Shown in pieces: positions 48,842 to 57,938 of a stretch of 64,000 nt of DNA. Numbering within the stretch: the stretch's first letter is position 1; each line of letters opens with the position of its first letter. This stretch comes from Capsulimonas corticalis (GTDB lineage Bacteria > Armatimonadota > Armatimonadia > Armatimonadales > Capsulimonadaceae). The DNA is taken from positions 1,736,001-1,800,000 of the forward strand of contig NZ_AP025739.1 of assembly GCF_003574315.2 (NCBI RefSeq), in the 5' to 3' direction. The notes under the pieces were generated by a model that saw only the letters and a program-made list of their open reading frames with translations, searched no databases and was not told where the DNA came from. The position numbers were made by a program, and so were the translations under genes.

Positions 48842-51139
48842 TCAGAAGTTGCCCACCCATCGCCCGTCGATCGTGCTGCCGAAGTCATCCGGGTTCGAAA
48901 CATCATAAACGCTTCGGATTTCCTCGCACACGAGCTGCGTCCCGCCGACGATATCGTCGGTATTGAGCACGACGCCGTATCGATCCATAGCGAAGAGATT
49001 CGGGAGGAAGCAGGCGCTGAACTCGGCGAAGAGATTGGGCAGCATTCGCTTCTGAAGCATCTTCTTCGCGTAGACATCGGAAAACACCGGGTCGGAGAAG
49101 CGGTTCGACGCCTTGATGTAAGGCTCGCGGAACCCGTGGATATTGGCGGTGAAGCCGGGAATGACATCGTCCGCGCTCAGATTGGTCATCTGAAGGCTGT
49201 TCGTGGAAGGGTTCTTGCCGATCGCCGCGACGCTGGTCCGCCGATCCTTCGTGTTGACGCGGAAGTTGATCTGCCTCCAGAGCGCCGTCAGAAAGTCCGA
49301 ATTCAAGGGATTGCCACTGTCCGTGACGCCGAAGGTGCCCTTGAACGGCGTCTGATAGATCCCAGGATCGTACTCAAAGCCGTCGAAGACGCCCTGCGAA
49401 TTCCAGAAGAGCACCGCGTTGAACATGTCGCTGACCTCCTCCATCGCGGACAGGAAGGTCTGCTCCGGGGAGAACGACATTTTCGGCGTGGTATAGGTCC
49501 CGCCGGGGAGCTTGTAGTGATTGCACCCTTCCGGCAGCGGACCGAAGTCGCACGTCTTGAACGTGTCCGCGATGTCTTCGTCGCGAACGCCCGCCATATT
49601 GAGCAGGAAGCGCCAGACGGCTTTGCCGCACCATAGATCCGCGAAGGGCAGCGCGCCACATTGCTGGCGCGTCATCGGCCACCAGCGATCGTCGAGGATC
49701 AGGTCGAACTCACGCCGAGGATCCGCCTTCCAGACCGCGCTCTCGTGACCGGCCCATCCCGTCAGGAAGGTGATTGGGTCGGAGAGCGGCTGCATCTGGC
49801 CGTAGGCGTTGCGGACGTTGAGCCAGCGGGAGTACTGCACCGCGCGATGAGTTCCGTCCGCCCCGGTGAAATCTCCATAGGCATTGCTAAAAGTGAGCCC
49901 TACCTGCGTGCGGACGATGCCGGTGTCGATGTCATACCATTGGCGCTCCTCGATCCGGCCGATCATGGAGGAGACATCGCGCGTGACGCCGATCGTCGCC
50001 GTATAGTCGAACACCGGCGGAATCCGCATTTGGATCGAGGTGATGATCGGCGAGACGGAAACGGATGTGGCGTCTGGATCATCCGTCCCCGTCACCAGCA
50101 GCGTGTATTTGACGCGCGTTCCGGTGTAATCGGTCTGGCTGATGGTCCAGGTGAAGCCCGAGCCGTCCGGGAACGAAGCCCCGGGCAGATACACGCCGCC
50201 ATTGCCTTGATAGACGAACGGAAGCGGAACCTCGGCGCTGATGAAAAATCCGTTTGGCGCGAACTCGACGGGCAGGTACTGAAAGCCGGCGGTTCCGTTC
50301 TGGCCATAAAGCCGGATCTTGCCGGCAAGCACCGACACGTTCCCGATGTTCTTGTAGGTCAGGCCTGTCGTTGTGTCCGGCTGTATGTTCTCCGGCTTGA
50401 AGACCAGCGTGTCCTTGCCGCCGGCGAGCCGCACGATCAGCGCGTTCTGATCGGGAAAGACGAACCATTCGACGACGATGACGCGGTTCTGCTCTTCGAA
50501 GAGCTGGGAGCTGTCCGAAACCGTGCCCATGACTCCGTTTTCGCCGTAGCCGCCCCAATACCAGTCGCCGGTGTTGTTGTCGACGCCCTGCTGAAGGAAC
50601 GGCGGCTTGCCGTCCTGGAGGATCAGGCGAAACGGCGTCGCGCCGACATCGTTGCCCGGCGGTGTGTCCTCGCCGACGACCATGATCGTGTAATAGGTAT
50701 TGGCGGAGACCGTCGCGCCGTTCACCGCCTGGCCGCGCTTGATGCGCGTGTAGAAAGAGGCGTTGACTGGCAGCAGTGTGACGGTGCGGATGTCAAACGT
50801 GTGGTCCGCCGTCGCATTCGTCATCTCCAGGGAGATCTTGCCGGTCGTGCTGTCGTTGCCTTCGGTCCAGTCCGTGGCGCCGGTGGTCGGAAACTCGTAA
50901 TCGGCGAGGCGAGTGTCCACGCGGCTGGGCCGGGGCTCCAGGATCATCACGCCGATCTCGGGGATCGCGCGCAGTCCGTTCAATTGGACCGAGCTTTTGC
51001 TGACGAGCGCCTGGCCGTCCCGGAACGGCGCCAGCAGCTCGATCATTTCCGTATGCATGTACGGCGGCGTCCGCTGAAACCCGAAGGCGCGCGCCGGCGT
51101 ATCCACCAGCAGCTGCCATCCGAGGCTGAGGTCGGCCAT
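48842..51139 (-). CDS. Large tail-tip/baseplate protein
   Basis: 765 residues, all beta in the first two thirds and mixed after that, with no signal peptide. It lies directly after the tape measure gene, where siphoviruses place distal-tail (Dit) and tail-associated lysin or hub (Tal) proteins. The C-terminal third (MEEVSDMFNAVLFWNSQG ... TLWRQINFRVNTKDRRTS) resembles a tail hub by position more than by sequence. The ATG at 51139 with AGGAACG upstream was preferred to 51184. Confidence 0.6.
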   Translation of the reverse strand: MADLSLGWQLLVDTPARAFGFQRTPPYMHTEMIELLAPFRDGQALVSKSSVQLNGLRAIPEIGVMILEPRPSRVDTRLADYEFPTTGATDWTEGNDSTTGKISLEMTNATADHTFDIRTVTLLPVNASFYTRIKRGQAVNGATVSANTYYTIMVVGEDTPPGNDVGATPFRLILQDGKPPFLQQGVDNNTGDWYWGGYGENGVMGTVSDSSQLFEEQNRVIVVEWFVFPDQNALIVRLAGGKDTLVFKPENIQPDTTTGLTYKNIGNVSVLAGKIRLYGQNGTAGFQYLPVEFAPNGFFISAEVPLPFVYQGNGGVYLPGASFPDGSGFTWTISQTDYTGTRVKYTLLVTGTDDPDATSVSVSPIITSIQMRIPPVFDYTATIGVTRDVSSMIGRIEERQWYDIDTGIVRTQVGLTFSNAYGDFTGADGTHRAVQYSRWLNVRNAYGQMQPLSDPITFLTGWAGHESAVWKADPRREFDLILDDRWWPMTRQQCGALPFADLWCGKAVWRFLLNMAGVRDEDIADTFKTCDFGPLPEGCNHYKLPGGTYTTPKMSFSPEQTFLSAMEEVSDMFNAVLFWNSQGVFDGFEYDPGIYQTPFKGTFGVTDSGNPLNSDFLTALWRQINFRVNTKDRRTSVAAIGKNPSTNSLQMTNLSADDVIPGFTANIHGFREPYIKASNRFSDPVFSDVYAKKMLQKRMLPNLFAEFSACFLPNLFAMDRYGVVLNTDDIVGGTQLVCEEIRSVYDVSNPDDFGSTIDGRWVGNF

Positions 51140-51170
51140 GGTTCGTTCCTGTTTCTGACAAAATGGGGAA

Positions 51171-51206
51171 GTCTCGCCTCCCAAAACCGGGAAGCGAGAC
51201 TTTTTT
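51171..51206 (+). terminator. Plus-strand terminator between tape measure and tail-tip genes
   Basis: GTCTCGC-C-TCCC (51171-51182) pairs with GGGA-A-GCGAGAC (51189-51200), then TTTTTT. The T-run is on the plus strand only, so it stops antisense transcription; for the minus-strand operon it would be only a hairpin in the mRNA. Confidence 0.7.
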
Positions 51207-51225
51207 ATTTGTGCCGGTGGCTCGG

Positions 51226-54200
51226 TTAGTTGTGAGGGAGGCCTGGGACGGCGGCGCCCAGCCCCTGCTGGTCGGTGGTACCGCTCTTGATCGTTCCGGT
51301 CATCTTCGAGCGATTACTGCCGTCCTTGACGGTGATATCGCCCTTGATGGTCAGGTTCTCCAGGGACTTCTGAAGCGCGGCGATGGCCTGCGCCAGCCCC
51401 TGCGCTGTCGTGTCTCCAGGGTGCGTGACGGCGTAGTCGCGGCCGCCCGCCGAGATGTCTCCGGTCTCTCCCACGAAGTCCAGACCGGATTTGCGCTTGA
51501 AGAAGCCGAAGTTTCGCACGGCGATGCCGGCGTATCCCCGGCCTTCCATATCGGCCGCGACGCGTGCGGGAGACGGAAGATCACGCCGCTCGAAGCTTCC
51601 GCCGCCGATGGAAAGCGCCGGCAGGTTTTTGTAAAAATCCGCGTCCGCTGATTCGGCGAGGTCCGTCACTTTTCCGAGCAGCTGATTGCGCTGCAGCGCG
51701 ATCGCCGGCCGCAGGACATCGAACTCGGACTTCGACATCGTGCCCTGCGCCTTGGCGACCTGGGCGTCGTATCCGGAGATGTCTTCCCGCGCCATGCGCA
51801 GCGCTTCGGAGCGAAGCGCCGACACATTTCCCGGCTCCAGGAAACTGCGGCCGACGCGAGACAGCGCGCCCTCGACATCGATCTGATGTCCCTGATCGAC
51901 GGGCTCCTGGGAGAACTGCACCTCCTGGAAGCGGACGCCGATCTGCTGCATCCGCATTCGCTCCGCCGCCTCTTCCGCCTCGCGGCGCGCCGGCTCGGCG
52001 ATGCGCGGATCGCGCGACTTGTCCAGAAGCAGAGAACGCTCGCTCTCCATCTGACTGATGACGTCGGGCAGCAACGGATTGACGACATCGGAGCCGCCCG
52101 TGAGACGCGCGATCTGTGCGGTCGTGCTCGCTTTGTCGATCCCGGCTCCCGCGATCGCAAGCGACGCGCCGTAGAACGCCGTCGCCTCCTGTCCCGGCAG
52201 CGCGTTCGCCGCCCGCCGGGTCGATGTCAGCTCCTGCTCCTTGCGGTTGTAGTCGTCGACGGTCAGCCCGCCGCGCTGCAATTGCTCCGTGAGCGCCTGG
52301 ATCTTTGCCCCATAAGCAGCCGCCTCCGCTCCGAAAGCGCTGCTATATGAGGACGGACCCGCATAGGCGAGCGCGCGCTCCACGCCAGCCTGAGCGTGAC
52401 CTACATCCAGATTTGTGCTGTCGATCTCCTGTCGATCGATGCTGCGCGCGTAGTCGTATCGCTCGCTCTGAGCGGACGTTTCGATCTGGATCGCTTCGGT
52501 GAGATAGCCAGCCTTCTTCGCGGAATCCGCATATGGGTCTGTCTGCGCCAGTTTCCGAAGATGAGCTGCTCTGGCTACCTGTGTGTCCAGCGACTTGTTT
52601 TCGAGAACGGCGAGACCCTGGTAACTCCCTCCCGCGAGCAGACCAACGGTGAGACTGTATTGATCTTCCGATCGAGACAAGCCATACCCCGCGCCGACGG
52701 CGTCCTCATCCGGGTAATAGCCTGCTTTCTTGGTGCTGGGGGCAACGGATCGAAGGCCCAAGATTTTCGAATCGTCAACATCGGCGGAAGCCAAGAGCTG
52801 GCGTTTAATATTGAGCGTTTCTGGATCGTTTTTCGTGAGAGCTGCGGCCGCTTTACGCGCCATGTCCGCGTCACGCTGCAATCCGCGGATCTGCGACGAT
52901 ACCCCCGCCTCGATGCCTGGGAGAGCTGCGCGGATGGTGGATCCATTGCCGCCGTAGATCATATCGAGCTGAAGGCGTGCGCCGACTGTGGCCGAAGCGG
53001 CTTGCCCGGAGAGGACGTCCGATTGCGCCAGGTTGTGCGCCTCGAACGCCGCACGGATTGCTGTTTCTTGCTGACCGAGCGTCGGCGCGCCAGGAAGCGT
53101 CTTCGGTTCGTGCTTCAGTCGATCGAGCGCCGCCTCGTAAGCGTCATCCTGACTCGGTTTTCCAACATGAGACCAGTACTCCGAGCTAAAGGGGTTACTG
53201 GTCTCCCGCGTGTAGCGATCGGTGAACTCCTTGTCCTTGACGTACTGAGGATTGGCGTACGTCATGTCGCGCACCGCTTCCGCATGCGCCAGGGCGGTGT
53301 CCATTGCATCGTAATTGCCGGACAGAGCCGCCGCATTCGCAACGCCCAGATAATCCTGCTGTGATACGCCGGTGGTCGGCCCGGATCCGTACTTCGCGCG
53401 AAGACCGCCGAAGAATGGACTGCTGTCGAGGAAGCCGCCGAGCGTCGTGACGTTGTGATCGAACGCCACACCCATCGAGCTCTGCAACTGGCCGAATTCG
53501 TTGACGGATCCCGCTGTGACCGGACCGTTCTGTCCGAGTTTCGTGAGAGTTTCCGCAAGCTCTTTCGCCGCCGGCGTTGCGGCGTTGCGAAGAGCATTGG
53601 TGAACTCCTCGACAGCGTCCGCGCCGCCTCTGCCGGATCCCAGCATTTCACCGGCGCGCTGCTGTGCGTAGGTATGCCCCGTTCGGTAGGTATCGAGCAG
53701 ATCTTCGGCGGTTTGCCCAATCCCCTGCCCGATGAACTGGCCCGCAAGCGATCCGCCAGGCCCGCCGACCCTTCCGCCAATCATTGTTCCGACCAGAGAT
53801 CCTGCCAGCGGAAAAAGACTGCTGCCCGCTTGCTCCCATGATTGCCCGGGAAGATACGCCTCTCCACTCATCATGGGGTCAAGCGCCTTGGTGACACCCG
53901 TAGTGACGGACTGAAAACCGTATCCAACGGCGAAACCGAGCTCCTGGCTCGTTTTCATCGCCTCTCTAGACTTACCGCCAGGAAGGCTCTGACGGAACGA
54001 GTCTTTCTCGGCAGCGAGGCGTTGCGCCGGCGTCGCCTCACCGCGCTCGATCAGGTGGTCGCGAAACGCCTCCTCCATCTGATCGGCTTTGCCGGTGTAG
54101 CTCTCGCGAAATGAGGCGAATTCATTCAGTTGACGTTCGGCAGGCGTGGGCTCGCGCGGCGGCGCCGGCCGCTCCGCGAAGTTCTGCACCATCTCCGGCC

Positions 54201-54771
54201 GCAGCGCGTTCATCGACTGGCGGGTGACAGGGATTCCTCGGTCCAGCTGGGTCTGCATCCATGCGTCGGATGCTTCGTCGCGATATCCTTGGAAATCCGA
54301 GGCGAAATCGACAGCGGCATCCACGACAGACGGATCGAGAGGCGTCGGAGCAACTTTTGCCGCGCGCGCTTCGGCGCTGCGCGCCCGCGCTTCGGCCGTG
54401 CGAATGGTGGCGTCCGCTTTCGCTTCCGCCGTCCTGGCGATTGCGTCCGCTTTTGCCTGCGCCGCCGCCGTCTCTGCCTGCCGCTTGATGAGGTTTTGGT
54501 CAGTGTTATCCCGAACCTTTTGTGTCTGTAGGCGCTGGCGCTCGGCAACCTCTGGATTTTGGCGGCGCTTGCGGCTTGGCGCGGCCGCCGGCGTCTCGCC
54601 GAGATCCGTGGCATCTTTGGCGGCGAGATCGTCCACAATCGAATCCACGTCAGCGGACGGACTCTGGGCGGATCCTCCGTTGATTTCCTCAGCACGCGCA
54701 GTAAGCAGATCCAGGGCATCCTGGCTGTCGATCCGTGCGGTCGACCCAATAATTCCGTCATCATTGGCCAT
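51226..54771 (-). CDS. Tail tape measure protein
   Basis: 1181 residues, the largest gene here. A long helical, Ala/Glu/Arg-rich N-terminal part (AETAAAQAKADAIARTAEAK) is followed by a glycine-rich membrane-active stretch (PLAGSLVGTMIGG and GGSLAGQFIGQGIGQ), then long coiled-coil and helical repeats. The place after the chaperone pair with a slippery site is the standard position of the tape measure. It sets tail length, and with about 1.5 angstrom per residue would predict a tail near 170-180 nm. Confidence 0.75.
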   Translation of the reverse strand: MANDDGIIGSTARIDSQDALDLLTARAEEINGGSAQSPSADVDSIVDDLAAKDATDLGETPAAAPSRKRRQNPEVAERQRLQTQKVRDNTDQNLIKRQAETAAAQAKADAIARTAEAKADATIRTAEARARSAEARAAKVAPTPLDPSVVDAAVDFASDFQGYRDEASDAWMQTQLDRGIPVTRQSMNALRPEMVQNFAERPAPPREPTPAERQLNEFASFRESYTGKADQMEEAFRDHLIERGEATPAQRLAAEKDSFRQSLPGGKSREAMKTSQELGFAVGYGFQSVTTGVTKALDPMMSGEAYLPGQSWEQAGSSLFPLAGSLVGTMIGGRVGGPGGSLAGQFIGQGIGQTAEDLLDTYRTGHTYAQQRAGEMLGSGRGGADAVEEFTNALRNAATPAAKELAETLTKLGQNGPVTAGSVNEFGQLQSSMGVAFDHNVTTLGGFLDSSPFFGGLRAKYGSGPTTGVSQQDYLGVANAAALSGNYDAMDTALAHAEAVRDMTYANPQYVKDKEFTDRYTRETSNPFSSEYWSHVGKPSQDDAYEAALDRLKHEPKTLPGAPTLGQQETAIRAAFEAHNLAQSDVLSGQAASATVGARLQLDMIYGGNGSTIRAALPGIEAGVSSQIRGLQRDADMARKAAAALTKNDPETLNIKRQLLASADVDDSKILGLRSVAPSTKKAGYYPDEDAVGAGYGLSRSEDQYSLTVGLLAGGSYQGLAVLENKSLDTQVARAAHLRKLAQTDPYADSAKKAGYLTEAIQIETSAQSERYDYARSIDRQEIDSTNLDVGHAQAGVERALAYAGPSSYSSAFGAEAAAYGAKIQALTEQLQRGGLTVDDYNRKEQELTSTRRAANALPGQEATAFYGASLAIAGAGIDKASTTAQIARLTGGSDVVNPLLPDVISQMESERSLLLDKSRDPRIAEPARREAEEAAERMRMQQIGVRFQEVQFSQEPVDQGHQIDVEGALSRVGRSFLEPGNVSALRSEALRMAREDISGYDAQVAKAQGTMSKSEFDVLRPAIALQRNQLLGKVTDLAESADADFYKNLPALSIGGGSFERRDLPSPARVAADMEGRGYAGIAVRNFGFFKRKSGLDFVGETGDISAGGRDYAVTHPGDTTAQGLAQAIAALQKSLENLTIKGDITVKDGSNRSKMTGTIKSGTTDQQGLGAAVPGLPHN

Positions 54772-54825
54772 AAGGGATGCAACTTTCTGAGGGATTTCGT
54801 GCCTAACGGAGTAGGGAGATCATTT

Positions 54826-55056
54826 ATGAGTGACTGGGCGAATCAGCAGCTGCAAGAGCATGAAGATCGGCAGGCGGAGAAGATTGCGGAGGCGATCGAC
54901 CGCGATGCTCGCGCCCGCCATAACGAGGTTCACGGACCGCAGCCGTTTGACCAGACCGCGAAAACCGTGTTGATCTGGGCCGCGATCATCGTCATCGTCG
55001 CCATTCTAATGATTTGCCAGGGTATGTCGCTGAGCAATGCGCCAGCCCTACGTTAA
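54826..55056 (+). CDS. Small membrane protein on the plus strand
   Basis: 76 residues. A charged helical start (MSDWANQQLQEHEDRQAEKI) and a single C-terminal transmembrane helix (VLIWAAIIVIVAILMICQGM). GGGAG is upstream of the ATG at 54826; the frame is open from 54559, but that part is antisense to the tape measure. It is transcribed against the late operon, between the tape measure and chaperone genes, so it could be an independently expressed lysogeny gene (for example superinfection exclusion). That role is a guess. Confidence 0.55.
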   Translation: MSDWANQQLQEHEDRQAEKIAEAIDRDARARHNEVHGPQPFDQTAKTVLIWAAIIVIVAILMICQGMSLSNAPALR

Positions 55057-55064
55057 CGCATACG

Positions 55065-55319
55065 TCAGCCACCTTGCTGCTTCAGCATCATGCTCAGAAG
55101 CCCAGACTGCCGCTTGGCTTCGTAGTTCGCGTAGCTCGGGCACTCCTGAAGCATATGGACCGCGATGGCGCTATACGCCGTCAGCGGAGCCTTGAGCACA
55201 AAATCCCAGTCTCCCGAATGAGCCGCGCGCGCCCAGAGCAAAAAAGCCGCGCCGGCCTCGCGCGGCATTTCCCCGCAGTTTTCTAGGTATTCTTTGTGAT
55301 CACGGAGCGCAGCTTTTTT
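55065..55319 (-). CDS. T-part of a G/GT-type tail assembly chaperone (frameshift extension)
   Basis: The -1 frame is open from the slippery heptamer at 55313-55319 to the stop at 55065. After the slip it reads AALRDHKEYLENCGE, then MPREAGAAFLLWARAAHSG. It adds about 85 residues to the upstream protein. The ATG at 55268 lacks a convincing ribosome-binding site, supporting expression as a fusion. This matches lambda GT, which recruits tail tube subunits to the tape measure. Confidence 0.75.
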   Translation of the reverse strand, partial: KKAALRDHKEYLENCGEMPREAGAAFLLWARAAHSGDWDFVLKAPLTAYSAIAVHMLQECPSYANYEAKRQSGLLSMMLKQQGG

Positions 55320-55693
55320 AGCAGTTCCTGCTCCTCCACCGTCATCTCATCGCCCACCAGAGCACGAAGGCCAAACTCTGCGAGCACAGGGTAGGGCGCG
55401 GCCGTCTCCTTCGTCGAATTCCAATCCACAACAAGAGCCGACGCGAGATACTTTCCCTTGTGGAAGTGCATCGCATCGCGGTCATATGTCCCTGACGGTC
55501 CAATCAGCCCGGCGCGCGTGGCCGAGACGGATGCGTTGTACTCGTCCTCAGCGGTCGTCTCGCGCTTCACGGGAAATTCCCACGCATGGCGCAGGTTCTC
55601 TGGAGTGAGTTCGAACTGCTCCGGCGTGATGACGAGGTGCTTGCCCGCCAGCTTGACGGAGTGGATCGTGATGGTTTTGACAGCTTCGTTCAA
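55283..55693 (-). CDS. G-like tail assembly chaperone
   Basis: 136 residues, acidic, with FELTPENLRHAWEFPVKRETTAED and a helical end TVEEQELLKKLRSV. It lies between the tail tube and tape measure genes, the usual place of the frameshifting chaperone. CTA-AAA-AAG near its end holds A-AAA-AAG in phase for -1 slippage, and the slipped frame continues to 55065. The sequence identity to known G proteins cannot be checked here; position and recoding signal carry the call. Confidence 0.75.
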   Translation of the reverse strand: MNEAVKTITIHSVKLAGKHLVITPEQFELTPENLRHAWEFPVKRETTAEDEYNASVSATRAGLIGPSGTYDRDAMHFHKGKYLASALVVDWNSTKETAAPYPVLAEFGLRALVGDEMTVEEQELLKKLRSVITKNT

Positions 55694-55761
55694 GTGAGTG
55701 CTCCTTGGATAGATAGGTGTGGAGTGCAGGAAAAGATATGAATGCCTGAAACGAAAAGGCG

Positions 55762-56694
55762 TTAGACGTAGGAGGCAATGAACGGATAGGCCGGTGTGTT
55801 AGTGGCTCCAGCCGCCTTATCGAAGATCGTGTACGAGCGGCCGCCGTTGTTGACCTGGTCCGGTCGGAGTGTGAGCCCTAGGGCGTCGTACGAGGCGGCG
55901 AAGTCGCGCACCATGGAGTGCGTGCCGTCTCCGCTGGGCGAAATGATCTGGAGCGGATAAGTTCCAACGGCGGCGGGCAATGGATTTGTTGGAGCCCCGT
56001 CTGTTTGCGTCAATGCAATGTTGCCGTCCAGCATTCCCAGCAGGAAGCCCGCGCCAATCCGGTTGACAGGGTCCTTCATCGCCTTCACTTGCGCAAGATT
56101 GTTGTGCAGGGAGTAATTGTAGGATTCAATGTAGTCATAGATCGTCGGCGAGACCTGGCCGTCCGTGAACGACATATTCCCGAAGGTGGACAATCCGACT
56201 CCATTCGTCCCGACCGTTGCAGGCGCCGCCAGCGTGGGAGCGCCAATCGTATCGTGCGGGTCGCAGATCACGGCGCGCAGGTTGCAGCCGATGAGTTGGT
56301 CCTCGCCGCGCACGCCAAAGCTCGCGCCCTCCGTGTAGTCCTGAAACCAAACACCGCCCGCCTTGATTGGTGTGGCCCCGCCGTATTTGATGATATTGAT
56401 CGCCCAAGCATTCTTGGCGGTCGAGCGTGGACCGAATGCCTTGTTGAGGAACTGATCCAGACGACGATCAACGCCTAAGACGAAATCAAAAGTCAGCGAT
56501 CCCAGCACGATGCCCAGAACACGGTTATGCAGCCGGCTTGCGCCGTCAATGGTTTTGACATAGCCGGCGTTTTCCGAAATGTTTTCGCGAATATTGGTGC
56601 CTTCGAATGCATACACAGTGGTGTCGCCGACCTGCTGAAAAAGCAACACGCCGTCGTAACCTTCGTGCCCGAGGGGCGCTACAAAATCTGCCAT
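55762..56694 (-). CDS. Major tail (tube) protein
   Basis: 310 residues without a signal peptide, mixed beta. It is the gene immediately before the chaperone pair and after tail-completion genes, where siphoviruses code the tube protein. It begins MADFVAPLGHEGYDGVLLFQQVGDTTVYAFE and has no cysteine cluster. I did not recognise a family motif, so the call rests on synteny and size. Confidence 0.6.
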   Translation of the reverse strand: MADFVAPLGHEGYDGVLLFQQVGDTTVYAFEGTNIRENISENAGYVKTIDGASRLHNRVLGIVLGSLTFDFVLGVDRRLDQFLNKAFGPRSTAKNAWAINIIKYGGATPIKAGGVWFQDYTEGASFGVRGEDQLIGCNLRAVICDPHDTIGAPTLAAPATVGTNGVGLSTFGNMSFTDGQVSPTIYDYIESYNYSLHNNLAQVKAMKDPVNRIGAGFLLGMLDGNIALTQTDGAPTNPLPAAVGTYPLQIISPSGDGTHSMVRDFAASYDALGLTLRPDQVNNGGRSYTIFDKAAGATNTPAYPFIASYV

Positions 56695-56756
56695 AGTTCG
56701 ATTCTCCTGTCAGCTACCCGCTGACGTTACAGCCCCAGACCATTGCGGTGCGGATG

Positions 56757-57368
56757 CTATTGCCCAAGCGCGTTCGGGCGTCCGACGTTGCTGTCGATTT
56801 TTGCGATGTGTGTGATGAGCCAGCCGCGTGTCCGGGTAATCGTGTCCGCGCCGGGCGTGGAATTCGTTGGAAACGTCATCGGCCGCGAACCGGTCATCAT
56901 GCAGCTGCGGAACGTCCCGCCGCCGGCGATCAGCGGCTTTTGATTATGGGGATTGACCGGCTTGATCTTGGTATTCGCGCTCTGATTGAGACAGTCTCGG
57001 ATGGTGTCGGTGCATACGCTGAAGAGCAGCTCGAAATCCTCGGGGAAGTTATTGGCGCTCCAAGGCGTCTTGATCCGGATCTGAGTGCCAAAGATGTCTT
57101 GCTGGGCTCCGCCGCCGCCCGCTCCCAGCCAGCCGATATCCTCGCCCGAACCGACGATGCAGATCGTCGGCTCCTGGATATTCATCAGATCGCCGATGAC
57201 GACATTGACGTCCGCAAACTGAGGGATTTTGCCGGAGGGAACGCCGGCGGCTCCCATTTGCAATGTCAGGTTCATATTGATGGACGGGACCGCCGTCGCG
57301 ATCAATATCGCCTTGAGCTGACGGCTGAGGGCCTGCCGGTAGGGATATCCCGTTATTTGTACAGCCAT
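56757..57368 (-). CDS. Phage tail protein, tail terminator-like
   Basis: 203 residues. The ATG at 57368 (MAVQITGYPYRQALSRQL) was preferred to the frame start at 57401. It lies between a virion morphogenesis protein and the tube protein. It is beta-rich with a C-terminal RTRGWLITHIAKID. The role as tail terminator or completion protein is inferred from position. Confidence 0.5.
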   Translation of the reverse strand: MAVQITGYPYRQALSRQLKAILIATAVPSINMNLTLQMGAAGVPSGKIPQFADVNVVIGDLMNIQEPTICIVGSGEDIGWLGAGGGGAQQDIFGTQIRIKTPWSANNFPEDFELLFSVCTDTIRDCLNQSANTKIKPVNPHNQKPLIAGGGTFRSCMMTGSRPMTFPTNSTPGADTITRTRGWLITHIAKIDSNVGRPNALGQ

Positions 57369-57387
57369 GCTATTCCACACCCATGAT

Positions 57388-57921
57388 CTATTGCACCACA
57401 CTCACGATCTCAACGCCCTGGAGAGATCCGCCCGTCGCCTCGGCGATGTAGCGCCGAAGAATCTCATACATCTCATCGATCTCCGCATCGACCAGCGCGA
57501 CAAGGATGCGCTGCGGGACGCCACGGCCGAATTGGTGGAAGTAGGCTTCGGGGGCTTCGTCGATGTTGATCCCAGTCGTGACGCTGTCCGGAGTGAGGAG
57601 GATCGTCTCGCCTATCTCGCTGGCGATTCGTCCTTTGCGCACGAGGTCCTGATCGGGATAGCCAAGGCGCTGTTTCTGCGTGACGGTGTCGACCGCGAGC
57701 TCTTCCCACGGATATCCGAACGTCGCTCCCTTATCGTCGAAGTTCTTTTGCTGGTACCTGGCCATCACCAGGCCCCAGTCGTCGAGGACCGGGCCGAGAT
57801 GGGCAAGCGCCTCCATGAGAGGCTCGACATCGCCGTCGGGGATGAGCTCCGGATGCACGACGATCGAGAAGATCACCGTCTGCGCCGGCTGGATGGCGGT
57901 CCCGCCCTCGGATTGCGTCAT
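57388..57921 (-). CDS. Phage virion morphogenesis / tail completion protein
   Basis: 177 residues. The second half has the pattern of the gpS/virion-morphogenesis family: a beta strand-helix core ending in EAYFHQFGRGVPQRILVALVDAEID, with a long helix (EMYEILRRYIAEA). It should help join the head to the tail. A ribosome-binding site lies in the preceding gene's end. It is followed by the putative tail terminator gene. Confidence 0.62.
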   Translation of the reverse strand: MTQSEGGTAIQPAQTVIFSIVVHPELIPDGDVEPLMEALAHLGPVLDDWGLVMARYQQKNFDDKGATFGYPWEELAVDTVTQKQRLGYPDQDLVRKGRIASEIGETILLTPDSVTTGINIDEAPEAYFHQFGRGVPQRILVALVDAEIDEMYEILRRYIAEATGGSLQGVEIVSVVQ

Positions 57922-57938
57922 GAGGTGTCACCGGCGAT

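Noticed and set aside
47561-49636. Plus-strand 691-residue frame antisense to tail genes
   Set aside because: A shadow of the GC-rich minus-strand genes 45670-51139; composition is Arg/Gly/Asp-rich without any domain.
49661-51229. Plus-strand 522-residue frame
   Set aside because: Antisense shadow of the tail-tip gene 48842-51139, which has a proper start and order.
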